In this document: positions 9,659 to 19,743 of the stretch, in pieces | How the letters are laid out: every line of letters begins with the position of its first letter | How positions within the stretch are numbered: the first letter of the stretch is position 1 | Assembly: GCA_003427395.1 (NCBI GenBank) | Contig: BFEA01000849.1 | Span: forward strand, 197,301-232,594 | Source: Chara braunii | Taxonomy: Eukaryota > Streptophyta > Charophyceae > Charales > Characeae | Length of the DNA: 35,294 nucleotides | Direction: 5' to 3' | Notes under the pieces: model-generated | What the model saw: the letters and a program-made list of their open reading frames with translations, nothing else | Told to the model about the DNA's origin: nothing | Database searches by the model: none | Translations under genes and position numbers: made by a program

Positions 9659-10700
9659 GACTCAAAAGGAGGGAGTTATTTAGCTTGTGAAAGCTACAGC
9701 CTTTCTTGATGAACTGTTCAAAGCTAAGGATGAGTTCAATTGGTTTGTGGTCCAGGCCCGGATAGGGTGACAGAGGCATGATGTCCACACTTTTGGTTGA
9801 GCCCATGATAGTTTCTGATGACAAGAAATAATCAACGAAAGAGAGAGAAGTATGATGAACATGATTCTTTTTCACCAGGGTGTAGGCTCTCTTTCCCAGA
9901 TGTAGAGTGCGGAAAGGTTCCACCAGATTGTGGTCGACCATCAGTTGTTGAATGGGAATCACCTCCTGTGATGATTGGTTCGCTGATGATCTGGATATAC
10001 GATCCACAGATGGGTCTAAGGTTGCATTCCAATCACCTGCTAGAATACATGATGTCAATGGTGTGAGCAGTCTACCTATGTCCGCTATAAAGACTGCCCT
10101 TTCTGTCGAGTTGTTGGGTGTGTAGACATTAATCAGTCTAAATTCTTCGTCCTTCCATTAAAGGTCCATGAGGCACCATCTTCCCTCTTCTATGTCTGCC
10201 TCTATGCCCGTTACAGACCCTACCTTGTAGAAACGGGATGATTTAGGTATGAGAATGGTTGTTCCTTTTGTGCTGGAGGAATTATCTGAGGACCAGATCT
10301 CATCCTTGACTCCTCCCAGCTTCCTTGTAAAGAATTTCATGATTCTGTTGTGCTCCACCGAAAAGGTGAGGTGAGTCTCTTACAACATTATGATGTCTGC
10401 AGGTTTACTTGCGCAGTCCATGATTCCTTTGATTATGTCATTCATCTTCTCTTCGTTGTCCATAATGTTCCCCAAACTGTTGATATTCCAACTTCTGATG
10501 ATTATTCCTTGTGTCTTCCAATCCACCTTACCTTCCTTTGCGTTTGCCCGTTGTCTGAAGACCTCCATCGTAGAGGGAAGGAAGGGGGATGTGGCTTGGG
10601 ATGTGAGGGCTGTAACTCTAACGGGGTCTTTTTTGTAATTTCTTTGAGTTCTGGGTCGTAACCAGTACCTGTGACAGGCATAATCCAAACCGGGACATTT
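9659..10700 (-). pseudogene. LINE ORF2 N-terminal part: APE-type endonuclease
   Basis: Minus strand from 10688. A short head leads to IIIRSWNINSLGN (catalytic Asn), then a TAA at 10380 followed by ETHLTF (catalytic Glu), a second TAA at 10158, then VYTPNN, CILAGDWNATLD (Asp and Asn), SFVDYFLS and GLDHKPIEL (terminal His). This is the exonuclease-endonuclease-phosphatase fold that nicks target DNA in L1-type LINEs. All pieces share one frame, so the two stops are point changes; the first fits CAA to TAA (Gln before ETH is usual). The frame passes through the duplicated 66 bases directly into the linker at 6137, which shows that the intervening block is foreign. Residues upstream of the Asn motif may include the ORF start, but I cannot fix it. 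Confidence 0.85.
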
Positions 10701-11279
10701 CTGAAATTTTCAAAAACTAATGAGAGAACCAGTACTACTGGTCCGACACCTTGACCGGGCTTGAACTAACCCTTCAGGACTGCAGAGGACTGGTGACTCT
10801 TCGTGACTGCAAGAGACCGGTGACTCCTCACTGCAAAACGGGAGGAGTGACTTTTCAATACTGGACAGGCCCCACATTGGTTCTGACTGTGTCCCTTCAC
10901 TGCTGGAAAGGCCAGGCCCACGACTGTTTGGTGGGTCCTAGGTCTTAGGAGTCCAGTCCAGTAGGTCAGTCAGGAACTGTAATAGAGTCAGTTAGTAGAG
11001 GTCTGGGTCTTTTCACCTGTCCGTCAGCAGTAGGGAAAATACTACTTGAATTTGCTGTTGACGACGCCAGGCTGCTGGAGCAGCACCATTGCTGGGAGGC
11101 GACTGCTACAGTCTTCCCCCGAACAAAACGTACGTATATACTAAACTTTCCCTGGAAAAGTCGATTTCCTGAAGTTGCCCCCCGAAATCCGAATAGTACG
11201 CACCATACATGCGGCGCATCAAGTGCGCACAAGTTGCGCACGTGTGCCTTATAGCGCACGTGCACACGTGGGCGCGGAC
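10701..11279. other. No gene; short degenerate tandem repeat, left flank of gap
   Basis: At about 10779-10832 a word like GACTGCAGAGGACTGGTGAC recurs with changes about every 27 bases. It may be the LINE 5' untranslated region. At 11105-11133 a segment containing TCTTCCCCCGAACAAAACG is the inverse of 23168-23196. From 11190 the DNA is rich in GCGCAC/CACGTG words up to the gap. Confidence 0.5.
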
Positions 11280-11732
11280 NNNNNNNNNNNNNNNNNNNNN
11301 NNNNNNNNNNNNNNNNNNNNNNNNNNNNNNNNNNNNNNNNNNNNNNNNNNNNNNNNNNNNNNNNNNNNNNNNNNNNNNNNNNNNNNNNNNNNNNNNNNNN
11401 NNNNNNNNNNNNNNNNNNNNNNNNNNNNNNNNNNNNNNNNNNNNNNNNNNNNNNNNNNNNNNNNNNNNNNNNNNNNNNNNNNNNNNNNNNNNNNNNNNNN
11501 NNNNNNNNNNNNNNNNNNNNNNNNNNNNNNNNNNNNNNNNNNNNNNNNNNNNNNNNNNNNNNNNNNNNNNNNNNNNNNNNNNNNNNNNNNNNNNNNNNNN
11601 NNNNNNNNNNNNNNNNNNNNNNNNNNNNNNNNNNNNNNNNNNNNNNNNNNNNNNNNNNNNNNNNNNNNNNNNNNNNNNNNNNNNNNNNNNNNNNNNNNNN
11701 NNNNNNNNNNNNNNNNNNNNNNNNNNNNNNNN
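11280..11732. other. Assembly gap (453 n) with identical 18-base edges
   Basis: The 18 bases before the gap (11262-11279) and after it (11733-11750) are the same, GCACACGTGGGCGCGGAC. Either the missing DNA is a tandem repeat or the two contigs overlap and the gap is smaller than drawn. Open frames spanning the n run have no meaning. Confidence 0.95.
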
Positions 11733-11750
11733 GCACACGTGGGCGCGGAC

Positions 11751-12420
11751 GTGATGCGGCACAATTATGAATTGCGTAGAAAAACAAAATCGAAAGGCAG
11801 GCTGCGGTAACCAAATGTGTGCCTCCCTTGTAAAAATTGTAATTGCACAGAAAAAAAATATTTGGCGCCACATTGTACCCCTCGTTGGATCTAGTCTCTT
11901 TTCCAAAGGGTCCCCTGCGAAGAATTAGCAGGGATCCCACACATTTGGAAGCACGTTCATCAAACTGCTGTAGGATGACGAGCAGGCCAGCAATATATTC
12001 TGAATTTGGATTCAGGTCTGTGTTCCAAGAGTTATGGGTTACAAACAAACATTATAGTCTCTGCCTCGTTTGTTTGTTTTTCCTTTTCTTACGTGCAGTG
12101 GCCCTAACAGTCTCGCTCCACTCATCAGCACTTGCACAAAAGAAAAATATATGGTTTGTATGGTTCCAGTTTCTAGGAGAAGATTCATTCTAGTTTTGCA
12201 CATTTGGTGAGTAGTGGAGTTAAGCCCTGAAAATCACATGCCGAGTTAGTAAGTCAGTGACCCATAACTGCTGAAACACGGAACTCAATTCGAAGCTACA
12301 CCATAAATAGCTGGCGTGCTCCCTCCTTACTACAAGCCCAGCGACTATTCTTCTCCTGCTGACGAAATCCTTGCTAAGTGCGGGCAGGGGTTTTCTGAAT
12401 AATGTGAAACGGGCCAAAGG

Positions 12421-12425
<5 letters not shown>
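11751..12425. repeat. Non-coding; diverged inverted repeat (about 11915-12040 with 12245-12360)
   Basis: No gene is seen. The reverse complement of 12245-12360 resembles 11915-12040: both carry an AGAAT..AG, GCCAGC.AT.TAT, GTTCC and AGTTATGGGT series in the same order. 12177-12220 (AGATTCATT, TTTTGCAC, TTTGGTGAG, AGTGGAG) also resembles 22905-22943 in direct orientation. These are dispersed old repeats of an unknown family. Confidence 0.5.
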
Positions 12426-12486
<61 letters not shown>

Positions 12487-12520
12487 GTCTCTCTCTCTCT
12501 CTCTCCCTCTCTCTCTCTCC
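12426..12520. repeat. (CT)n microsatellite with GT interruptions
   Basis: A nearly pure CT tract, interrupted by GTCTCTGTCT near 12480 and a C run near 12506. The Arg/Glu or Leu/Ser frames across it are artefacts of the dinucleotide repeat. Confidence 0.95.
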
Positions 12521-12613
12521 CCAGCGTGTATACGCGCATCACGTTTGCTTTTTTTTTTCGTGCATCTGCGATCAACACACCACGCAGTGCATCTCAGGTA
12601 TGCGCTGCCAGTA

Positions 12614-12680
12614 TGTTCTATTCGAATAGTACGCACATATGTTCTATTCGAACAGGCAGGTGTTCTATTAGAATAGTACG
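12614..12680. repeat. Three tandem TGTTCTATTCGAA-like units
   Basis: TGTTCTATTCGAATAGTACG (12614), a variant with GAACAGG (12640) and a variant with TTAGAATAGTACG (12661) lie 21-26 bases apart. The first contains the perfect palindrome CTATTCGAATAG. GAATAGTACGCA also occurs near 11193. Confidence 0.8.
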
Positions 12681-12682
12681 TA

Positions 12683-12683
12683 G

Positions 12684-12735
<52 letters not shown>
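12683..12735. repeat. (CT)n-(CA)n compound microsatellite
   Basis: About 24 bases of CT alternation are followed by about 28 bases of CA alternation. Confidence 0.95.
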
Positions 12736-12738
<3 letters not shown>

Positions 12739-12747
12739 TTTGTGGGC

Positions 12748-13091
12748 CGGCGGGAAAGGCTTTCCTAGTTTTTTCGGACCCTTAGCAGGGGGGGTCGATG
12801 CGTTCTTGCTGGAGGAGTCTTCTGTCTTAGGTAAGTTGTCTCTTATCTTCTTCCTCCTCTTTGGCAGTGATGCGAGTGTGTAGTTTGAGATGAATGTTGG
12901 GGATGCAAATGCTGTTATATTTGTTTGTTTTTGATAAATGAGTTTTTGGTTTTGTGGACCGATGTCGAAGACTCTCCAAGTTTTTTCGGACCTTTGAGGG
13001 GGTCGGGTCGGTGCCTTCTTGCTGGAGTAGTCTTCCGTCTTGGGTAAGTTGCCTTCTGCCCTCCATCCCCCTATGGTTTGAAATATATATG
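12748..13091. repeat. Satellite-like repeat, left part, interrupted by the gypsy insertion
   Basis: AGTTTTTTCGGACC, then TTCTTGCTGGAGNAGTCTTC, then TCTTAGGTAAGTTG occurs at about 12768-12840 and again at 12979-13050. It also recurs beyond the retroelement at 22402-22440, there without the first word. The final part (CTTCTGCCCTCCATCCCC, TGGTTTGAAATATATATG) recurs at 22440-22480. Minus-strand translations of the copies share NLPKTEDxSSK, so the repeat may descend from a coding exon; I do not recognise the protein. The first 3 kb-side copy also has an AGGTAAGT word that looks like a splice donor. Confidence 0.65.
13088..13091. repeat. Target-site duplication of the gypsy element (TATG)
   Basis: TATG lies immediately left of the 5' LTR (13088-13091) and immediately right of the 3' LTR (22316-22319). 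It becomes ATATG, the usual 5 bases, if the final A of the LTR is shared. The empty target is visible in the neighbouring repeat unit at about 22466-22490. Confidence 0.75.
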
Positions 13092-13537
13092 TGAAACGGT
13101 TTTCACCTTTGTGGTAGCAGTTGCAGTTCCCAGAGCTCGATCTCCAGACCTTGCCCTTACCCGTGTACAGTACCAGTCGACCCGTGTGTGCTTGAACCCG
13201 CGACCTGTGTCTTGAAAGTCGCCTGTTTGTTGCTGTAAGGAGGGTGGTCGTCAGGTCTTGAACCATAGGTCGGTAGGTTAGAGGTCTTAACAGTGGTAGG
13301 AGTCGTAGCTGCTACAGTGTTGAAAAGTGACGTCATAGCAGCTACAGTACTGAAGGGTCAAGTCCACAGTCTGAGTCCTAGTAGGCAGTCCGTAGGCAAG
13401 TGGTCAAGTGGGCAGTCTTACCTTGCTCAGTCAGCGGTACCCAGTCTCAGTCGCACCTTGTCAAGTCAGCAAGTACCATGCGGGACTGTGTGCACTTCAG
13501 GCGCGGTGGAGAGAGGCAGACCAGCGATAATCCAAAG

Positions 13538-13545
13538 TATAAATA
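13538..13545 (+). promoter_or_regulatory. Probable LTR TATA box
   Basis: TATAAATA, followed by AAGAGGCA; conserved in the 3' LTR at 21819-21826. It is the only TATA-like word shared by both LTRs. AATAAA overlaps it and could instead serve in 3'-end formation. Confidence 0.55.
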
Positions 13546-13665
13546 AAGAGGCAGCGATCAGTCATTCATTCATTCTGCCTGTGAGCCATGCGGAAGTGCT
13601 GTCGAAGTGTCTTGCGTGCGAAGGTCTGCAGGTGCCCGTAGCCGAAGAGAGCTAAGAGGAGGAAG

Positions 13666-13742
13666 ATCGGCCATAGCCGATAGCTGGTTAGTAGGGGAAG
13701 GACGACGGCCATAGCCGCCATGTCAGCAAGGTTAGAGTGTCG

Positions 13743-13782
<40 letters not shown>

Positions 13783-13880
13783 ACGTGTGAAGTGTGTGTG
13801 TGTGTGCGGGATATCCAGGGAGATCCAGGGGGTGTGTACAAGTCAGTTGTTGGGAGTGTGGTGTACGGCAATAGCCGTAC
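13666..13880 (+). other. Three GGC-NATA-GCC hairpins in the 5' LTR
   Basis: 13666-13681 has ATCGGC/GCCGAT around CATA. 13704-13719 has CGGC/GCCG around CATA, plus an outer pair. 13863-13880 has GTACGGC/GCCGTAC around AATA. The GGC...GCC core is constant while the outer stem bases differ and still pair. Confidence 0.65.
13741..13778. repeat. (GT)n microsatellite inside the 5' LTR
   Basis: Nearly pure GT alternation; the corresponding tract in the 3' LTR (about 22060-22080) is much shorter. Confidence 0.9.
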
Positions 13881-14011
13881 GGGACAAGTTTGAATCTGGA
13901 CTGCATTCTTGGCTAAGTTAACTCTGAGCTTTGTGTGGGCGCAAGTCGCCAGCTTGATCGACATCTGTTTGTACGCATGCTGAGTGTCGAGAAAGACAAG
14001 TCTGATTGCAT

Positions 14012-14023
14012 TGGTATCAGAGC
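14012..14023 (+). promoter_or_regulatory. Primer-binding site for initiator tRNA-Met
   Basis: TGGTATCAGAGC starts two bases after the end of the 5' LTR. This is the standard PBS of plant LTR retrotransposons, complementary to the 3' end of initiator tRNA-Met. It fixes the LTR end and the element's orientation. Confidence 0.95.
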
Positions 14024-15751
<1,728 letters not shown>

Positions 15752-17689
15752 GAGCAAGAAGAGCAAGCCGCCGCCCTGCTGAAAGAGAGAAAAGAGAAAT
15801 TGGAGAAGAAGTTAATAAACCAGGCAAAGATGCTGGCCTTGATAGAAGAGCAGAAGGCCAAGCAAAGACAGATGGAGGAGGATGGGAAAAAGAGCAGGAA
15901 GAGAAAGTGGCGGCGATAGATGCGGACGCAGAAGCCAAAGCAGAGGACGGAGAAAACGAAGAGCAAGTAGAGGTTCCCCTGCAAAGAAATGTAAGAACGG
16001 AAGAAAGAGGGGAACCCAGTGTGGCGCGAGAGATAAGGGCCAAAATGGAGAAAATTGTGACAGAGTGGGTGGCCAATTTGGCCCTGGGGAGGAAGAGGAA
16101 GCATCCTTGCTTGTCCCTCAAACAGAGAGGGAGGCGTTCACAAGGGAGTTGGAAGCGGAGGAAAACCCCTTGCAGCGATAGACTGTGGAGGAGGTGAAAA
16201 AGTTAGAGTGGAAGTTGTGACTTACTAGGGAAAGGACGAGGCGATTGTCGGCGGCTGAGACGATGGAGGAGTTGAGGGCCACCGAAGAGCAAAGGGGGCA
16301 GTTGGCAGCACATGAAGACCTCAAGAAGCAAATTCAGATCTTATCCCAGAATATGGAGATAGTGTTGAAAGCCCAACAGGAACAGCTGCGCTATTTAAGG
16401 GGCCACGATATCGCATTACAATCCATGTACATGGGTTTCAAAGATTGTGCAAGGCATATGATGATGTGTGTGGGCGCTCGGTTGCATGCACCCATGGATG
16501 GCACTGAGAGGTTTTGCGTCGGTGCCATTGAAGGTGCCAAGTTAGCTGCCTGAAAGGAGGAAGAGACACGACCCAATCATGAGCGCATTAAAGCTAGATT
16601 CCCTGAGCCTTATGGAGGGCAGAAAGGAGAGGATTTTGATAATTGGGAAGCCAATATCAACTCCTATATCCACCTCCAACTTATCCAGCCTAAGAAGCAA
16701 GTTCTTGTGGCATTCTAGGCGTTGAAGGATGAAGCCGCCAGCTTTGCTAGGCAGCTTGAGCGTGCTGCCAACTGACAATGATATGGTCACATACTCCTCC
16801 CTCACTCACGTTAATGAATTCCTAGCTGCCCTCCGGGACCGAGTTGCAGATGTCACTAGGGGCCTTAGAGCCTCAGACAAACTGCAAACAATCTACTCGC
16901 GACAATGGAGGAGTGCAAGAGCACTCAAGGCGACCATGTATGAACTCGTCGCTGTCCCAGGCCATGGGGTTACTGAGCCCCAACCAGTCCAACTTTTCTA
17001 TCGCGCCATGCCCGAGGCTCTACACGGGCATTTCTTTGACAAAAAGCAGCAGCCCAATATAACTTACGATACACTTCACAGAGAGGTTGTTGTGCACGAG
17101 GCCCAGTCCACGTCAATTACCACTTTCTGGCACGATGACCTCGACAAAGGCAAAAAATGGAAAGGTCGGACCATCACCAGTCAAGGCAAGGCTAAAGATA
17201 GCCTAATTCTTACGTTGGACAAAGGTGTTATGGAGGAGGTCACCTATAGTGAGATTGAGTGGGGCCTCGAGGAGGAGGACAGTGGTGAGGGTCAGGGAAG
17301 GACCTACACTGCTGTTGCGGCCGGAGGGAGGCTGCAAGGAAGGGGGAGAGGCCAAGGCCAAGGGGGTCAGGCCTCTGGTGGTCGAGGACAGTGCGGCCAG
17401 GGGGTTGGCGGCAGAGGAGGCTGCCAAGAGGGAGGAAGGGGTCAAAGGTCCCCTGTTAAATCGTCCACGTTTTAATCGGTCACCTCCCAGAAGGGGTGAA
17501 TGGCACCCTGGTCTGCCTCAGGGCAGGCCTTGGGAAACCTTGGGCATCGAAAAGAAAGACTGGCAGGATAGGATAGATAATTGGCAATGTGTGTTTTGTG
17601 GTGACCCGAGGCACATTGTCAAATATTGTCCTAAATATAGGAATGCCCGAAAAGTTGTTGCAGAGTCAGCAAAAGGCAATCGTCGGTAG
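15752..17689 (+). pseudogene. gag: Gypsy gag: coiled coil, capsid region and CCHC zinc knuckle (frameshifted)
   Basis: A Glu/Lys/Gln-rich coiled coil begins near 15752 (EQEEQAAALLKERKEKLEKK). It continues in other frames to 16550, with LRATEEQRGQLAAHEDLKKQ, HDIALQSMYMGFKDC and APMDGTERFC. The capsid region follows, with RFPEPYGGQKGEDFDNWEAN (about 16590) and EFLAALRDRVADV and AMPEALHGHF (16820-17040). A Gly/Arg-rich linker and a nucleocapsid zinc knuckle end it: CVFCGDPRHIVKYC, Cys-x2-Cys-x4-His-x4-Cys, at about 17590-17632. Gag forms the particle and binds element RNA. Stops occur at about 16180, 16552 and 16716. Frameshifts lie in 15900-16080, near 16770 and near 17450, and the start codon is not determinable. 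Confidence 0.8.
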
Positions 17690-17895
17690 GGGTAGCAACT
17701 GCCCTTACCCCTAGGCCAGGTGGAGATGAGTGCGCGCGCCAAGTGGAAACTTCCAACCCACATGTGTCTATGGCAGAGGTTGCTGGCCAGTGTCTAGTTA
17801 GTTGTCCAGAGACTGCTTGTGTTAGGGTCTCTCTAGGCGCTTCCCTCATATGACTGGCAGAAGGGTTGAAGGAGAGGATTCCAGCCTGGGCCTAG

Positions 17896-18327
17896 ATGAA
17901 GAAAGATGGGAAACGACACCCAGTGTTGGTAGACGTAGAAGTCTTTAGAGGTAGGATAGGGGCCCTTATAGATAGTGGGGCCACCCGTAGCCACATTAGC
18001 CGTAGAGCGCTGAAGAAGTTGAAGCTTAATTTGAAAGTCCAAAAGTTGGATGAGCCCATAGTTAGCATCCTCGCAGACTATCACACAATGCGAATCGAGG
18101 ATTACTTCGAGGGAGTCCAAGTGTACTTTCGCCTAGAGCAAGATGGGAAGGTAGAGAGAGTTCTCCATTCCATGACTCTCCTCGTAGAGGACAACCTCCA
18201 GTTTGATATGGTCCTAGGAATGGACTGGGGAGAGGCAGCAGGAGCCACACTGCACCTAAGAGAGCATGAGTGTGTTTTCCCTAGTCTCGCAGGTGGTGTC
18301 AAGATGGCCCGCCTGCTTCATGTGTGA
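17896..18327 (+). pseudogene. pol: Gypsy aspartic protease (pol N-terminus)
   Basis: IGALIDSGATRSHIS contains the catalytic Asp-Ser-Gly. DMVLGMDWGEA is the conserved second motif of retrotransposon proteases (the ILGMDW signature). The domain cleaves the Gag-Pol polyprotein. It is preceded by an in-frame TAG where the related fragment at 24510 has GAG (AWAEMKK), and followed by TGA (18325) and TAG-TAA before the RT, all in one frame. Read in that frame, the protease joins directly to the RT, so this was one polyprotein. Confidence 0.88.
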
Positions 18328-18411
18328 GGAGTAGACAACCCTTTGGCACATTGTTGTCTCAGTGCTCCCACGTTCACGCGATTAGTGGAGTAGTAAGAAG
18401 AGCAGGTCTTC

Positions 18412-19743
18412 GTGGCTTATGTCAGGCCAATCACTGAGCCTAAGAAAGAGGAGCCCACCAACCCACGTATTGCCAAGCTGTTGGAAGAGTACGCGAATCT
18501 GTCAAAGGCTCCATCAATAGTAGTTCAGCGTCCTATCCAACACCGCACTGAGATAGAGCCTGGTCGTAAGACTCCCAAAGAAGCAGTGTATAGGATGTCT
18601 CCCAAGGAGTTGGAGGAGCTGTGCAAACAGCTAGACGAGCTCCTCGAGAAGGGGTGGATTAGGCCCAGTTCGTCTCCATTTGGAGCACCTGTTGTCTTTG
18701 TCCCCAAGAAAGAGGGAGAGCTTAGAATGTGCATTGACTATGGGGGTCTCAACGCCGTTACAGTAAAGAATGCAGAAGCCCTGCCCCGTATAGATGATCT
18801 GTTGGATCGAGTGCAGGGCTGCGAGTATTTCTCCAAGATAGATCTGAAGTCAAGGTACCACCAGATAAAGGTTCACCCTGATGATCAGTACAAAACGGCG
18901 TTCCGGACTAGGTATGGGCACTATGAGTTTGTAGTGATGCCCTTTGGACTAACCAACGCACCGGCCACATTCCAACACTATATGAATGATTTGTCCAGGC
19001 CGTGGTTAGATAGATTTGTAGTTGTTTACCTAGATGATATTATGACTTTTAGCAAGACCCTCCATGAGCACGAGGCTCATCTGAGGCAGATCTTGGAAAA
19101 GTTGTGTGAAGCAAACTTCAAGATCAATGTGAAGAAGTGCGAGTGGGCCAAGACTGAGATTTTGTACTTGGGCCACGTATTAGATGGTGACGGCATAAAG
19201 CCTGAGGACAACAAAATCGTAGCGATCAGAGACTGGCCAACCCCACGTTCCCTCACAGAATTGAGGTCATTTTTAGGATTGGCTAATTATTATAGGAAGT
19301 TCGTGAGGAACTTCTCTGCAATCGCTGCTCCCCTTCGCAGACTACTAAAAAAAGTGGCAATCTGGAAGTGGGACCAAGATTGTACATTGGCCCTGAAGAA
19401 GTTGAAGCGGGCATTGATGGAGTACCCAGACCTCAAGGTAGCTGATCCATCCTTACCCTTTGCCGTTACTACTGATGCGAGTCAGTATGGCATTGGTGCT
19501 GTCTTACAGCAAGATGATGGCGATGGGTATAGACGTGTAGAGCTCATGTCCGCTAGGTTGCCTTCAGAGAAGGTAGCGACGTCCACCTATGAAAGGGAAC
19601 TCTATGCTCTCAGGCAAGCATTAGGCCACTGGAGACACTACTTGCTTCGGAGGCACTTCAAAGTCTATTCAGACCATGAGACATTGAGGTGGCTGAAGAC
19701 GCAGGCCAAGATGACACCTAAGCTTACTAGGTGGGCCGCATAG
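18412..19743 (+). pseudogene. pol: Gypsy reverse transcriptase and RNase H (longest open stretch)
   Basis: 443 open codons. RT motifs in order: YRMSPKELEELCKQLDELL, GWIRPSSSPFGAPVVFVPKK, LRMCIDYGGLNAVTVKN, YFSKIDLKSRYHQIKV (first Asp), VVMPFGLTNAPATFQHYMN, VVYLDDIMTFS (the YLDD active site), YLGHVLDGDGI and LRSFLGLANYYRKFVRNFS. The RNase H-like part has VTTDASQYGIGAVL, STYERELYAL and FKVYSDHETLRWL, i.e. Asp, Glu and Asp of the catalytic set. Both active sites look intact. The frame ends at TAG 19741 where Trp is usual (RWAAW), and a second TAG at 19750 replaces a usual Gln (IDQFDFE). Confidence 0.95.

Larger units (their letters stand above)
2578..10700 (-). mobile_element. LINE (non-LTR retrotransposon), minus strand, split by an assembly error
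   Basis: Read on the minus strand from about 10700 to 2578, the order is APE-type endonuclease, linker, reverse transcriptase with FADD active site, thumb/connection region, then a CCHC-type zinc finger (zf-RVT). This is the standard ORF2 order of plant L1-like LINEs. From 10688 to about 4620 a single frame is kept, if the 66-base duplication (6138-6203 = 9659-9724) is collapsed and 6204-9658 is ignored. The coding part would then be about 4.6 kb, a normal ORF2 length. It carries in-frame stops at 10380, 10158, 5692 and 5332, and frameshifts near 4620, 4190 and below 3950. No ORF1 is recognised upstream. It is dead by sequence. Confidence 0.85.
13092..14010 (+). repeat. 5' LTR of the gypsy element
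   Basis: Starts TGAAACGGTTTTCACC and ends TCTGATTGCA; it aligns along its length to 21389-22315. It includes a TATAAATA box, a CATTCATTCATT run, a (GT)n tract (13741-13778) that is longer than in the 3' copy, and three of the GGC-NATA-GCC hairpins. Confidence 0.93.

Noticed and set aside
6138-9724. Transposon insertion with a 66-base target-site duplication
   Set aside because: The left border is library adapter and the right border is an n; real duplications of the element types seen here are about 5 to 20 bases.
11249-11906. Open frames of 170-360 codons across the first gap
   Set aside because: They are composed mainly of undetermined residues.
12220-12768. Arg-Glu and Leu-Ser repeat proteins over CT/GA tracts (also 9064-9690 and 14426-15134)
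   Set aside because: Dinucleotide repeats give open frames in every phase; there are no non-repeat domains.
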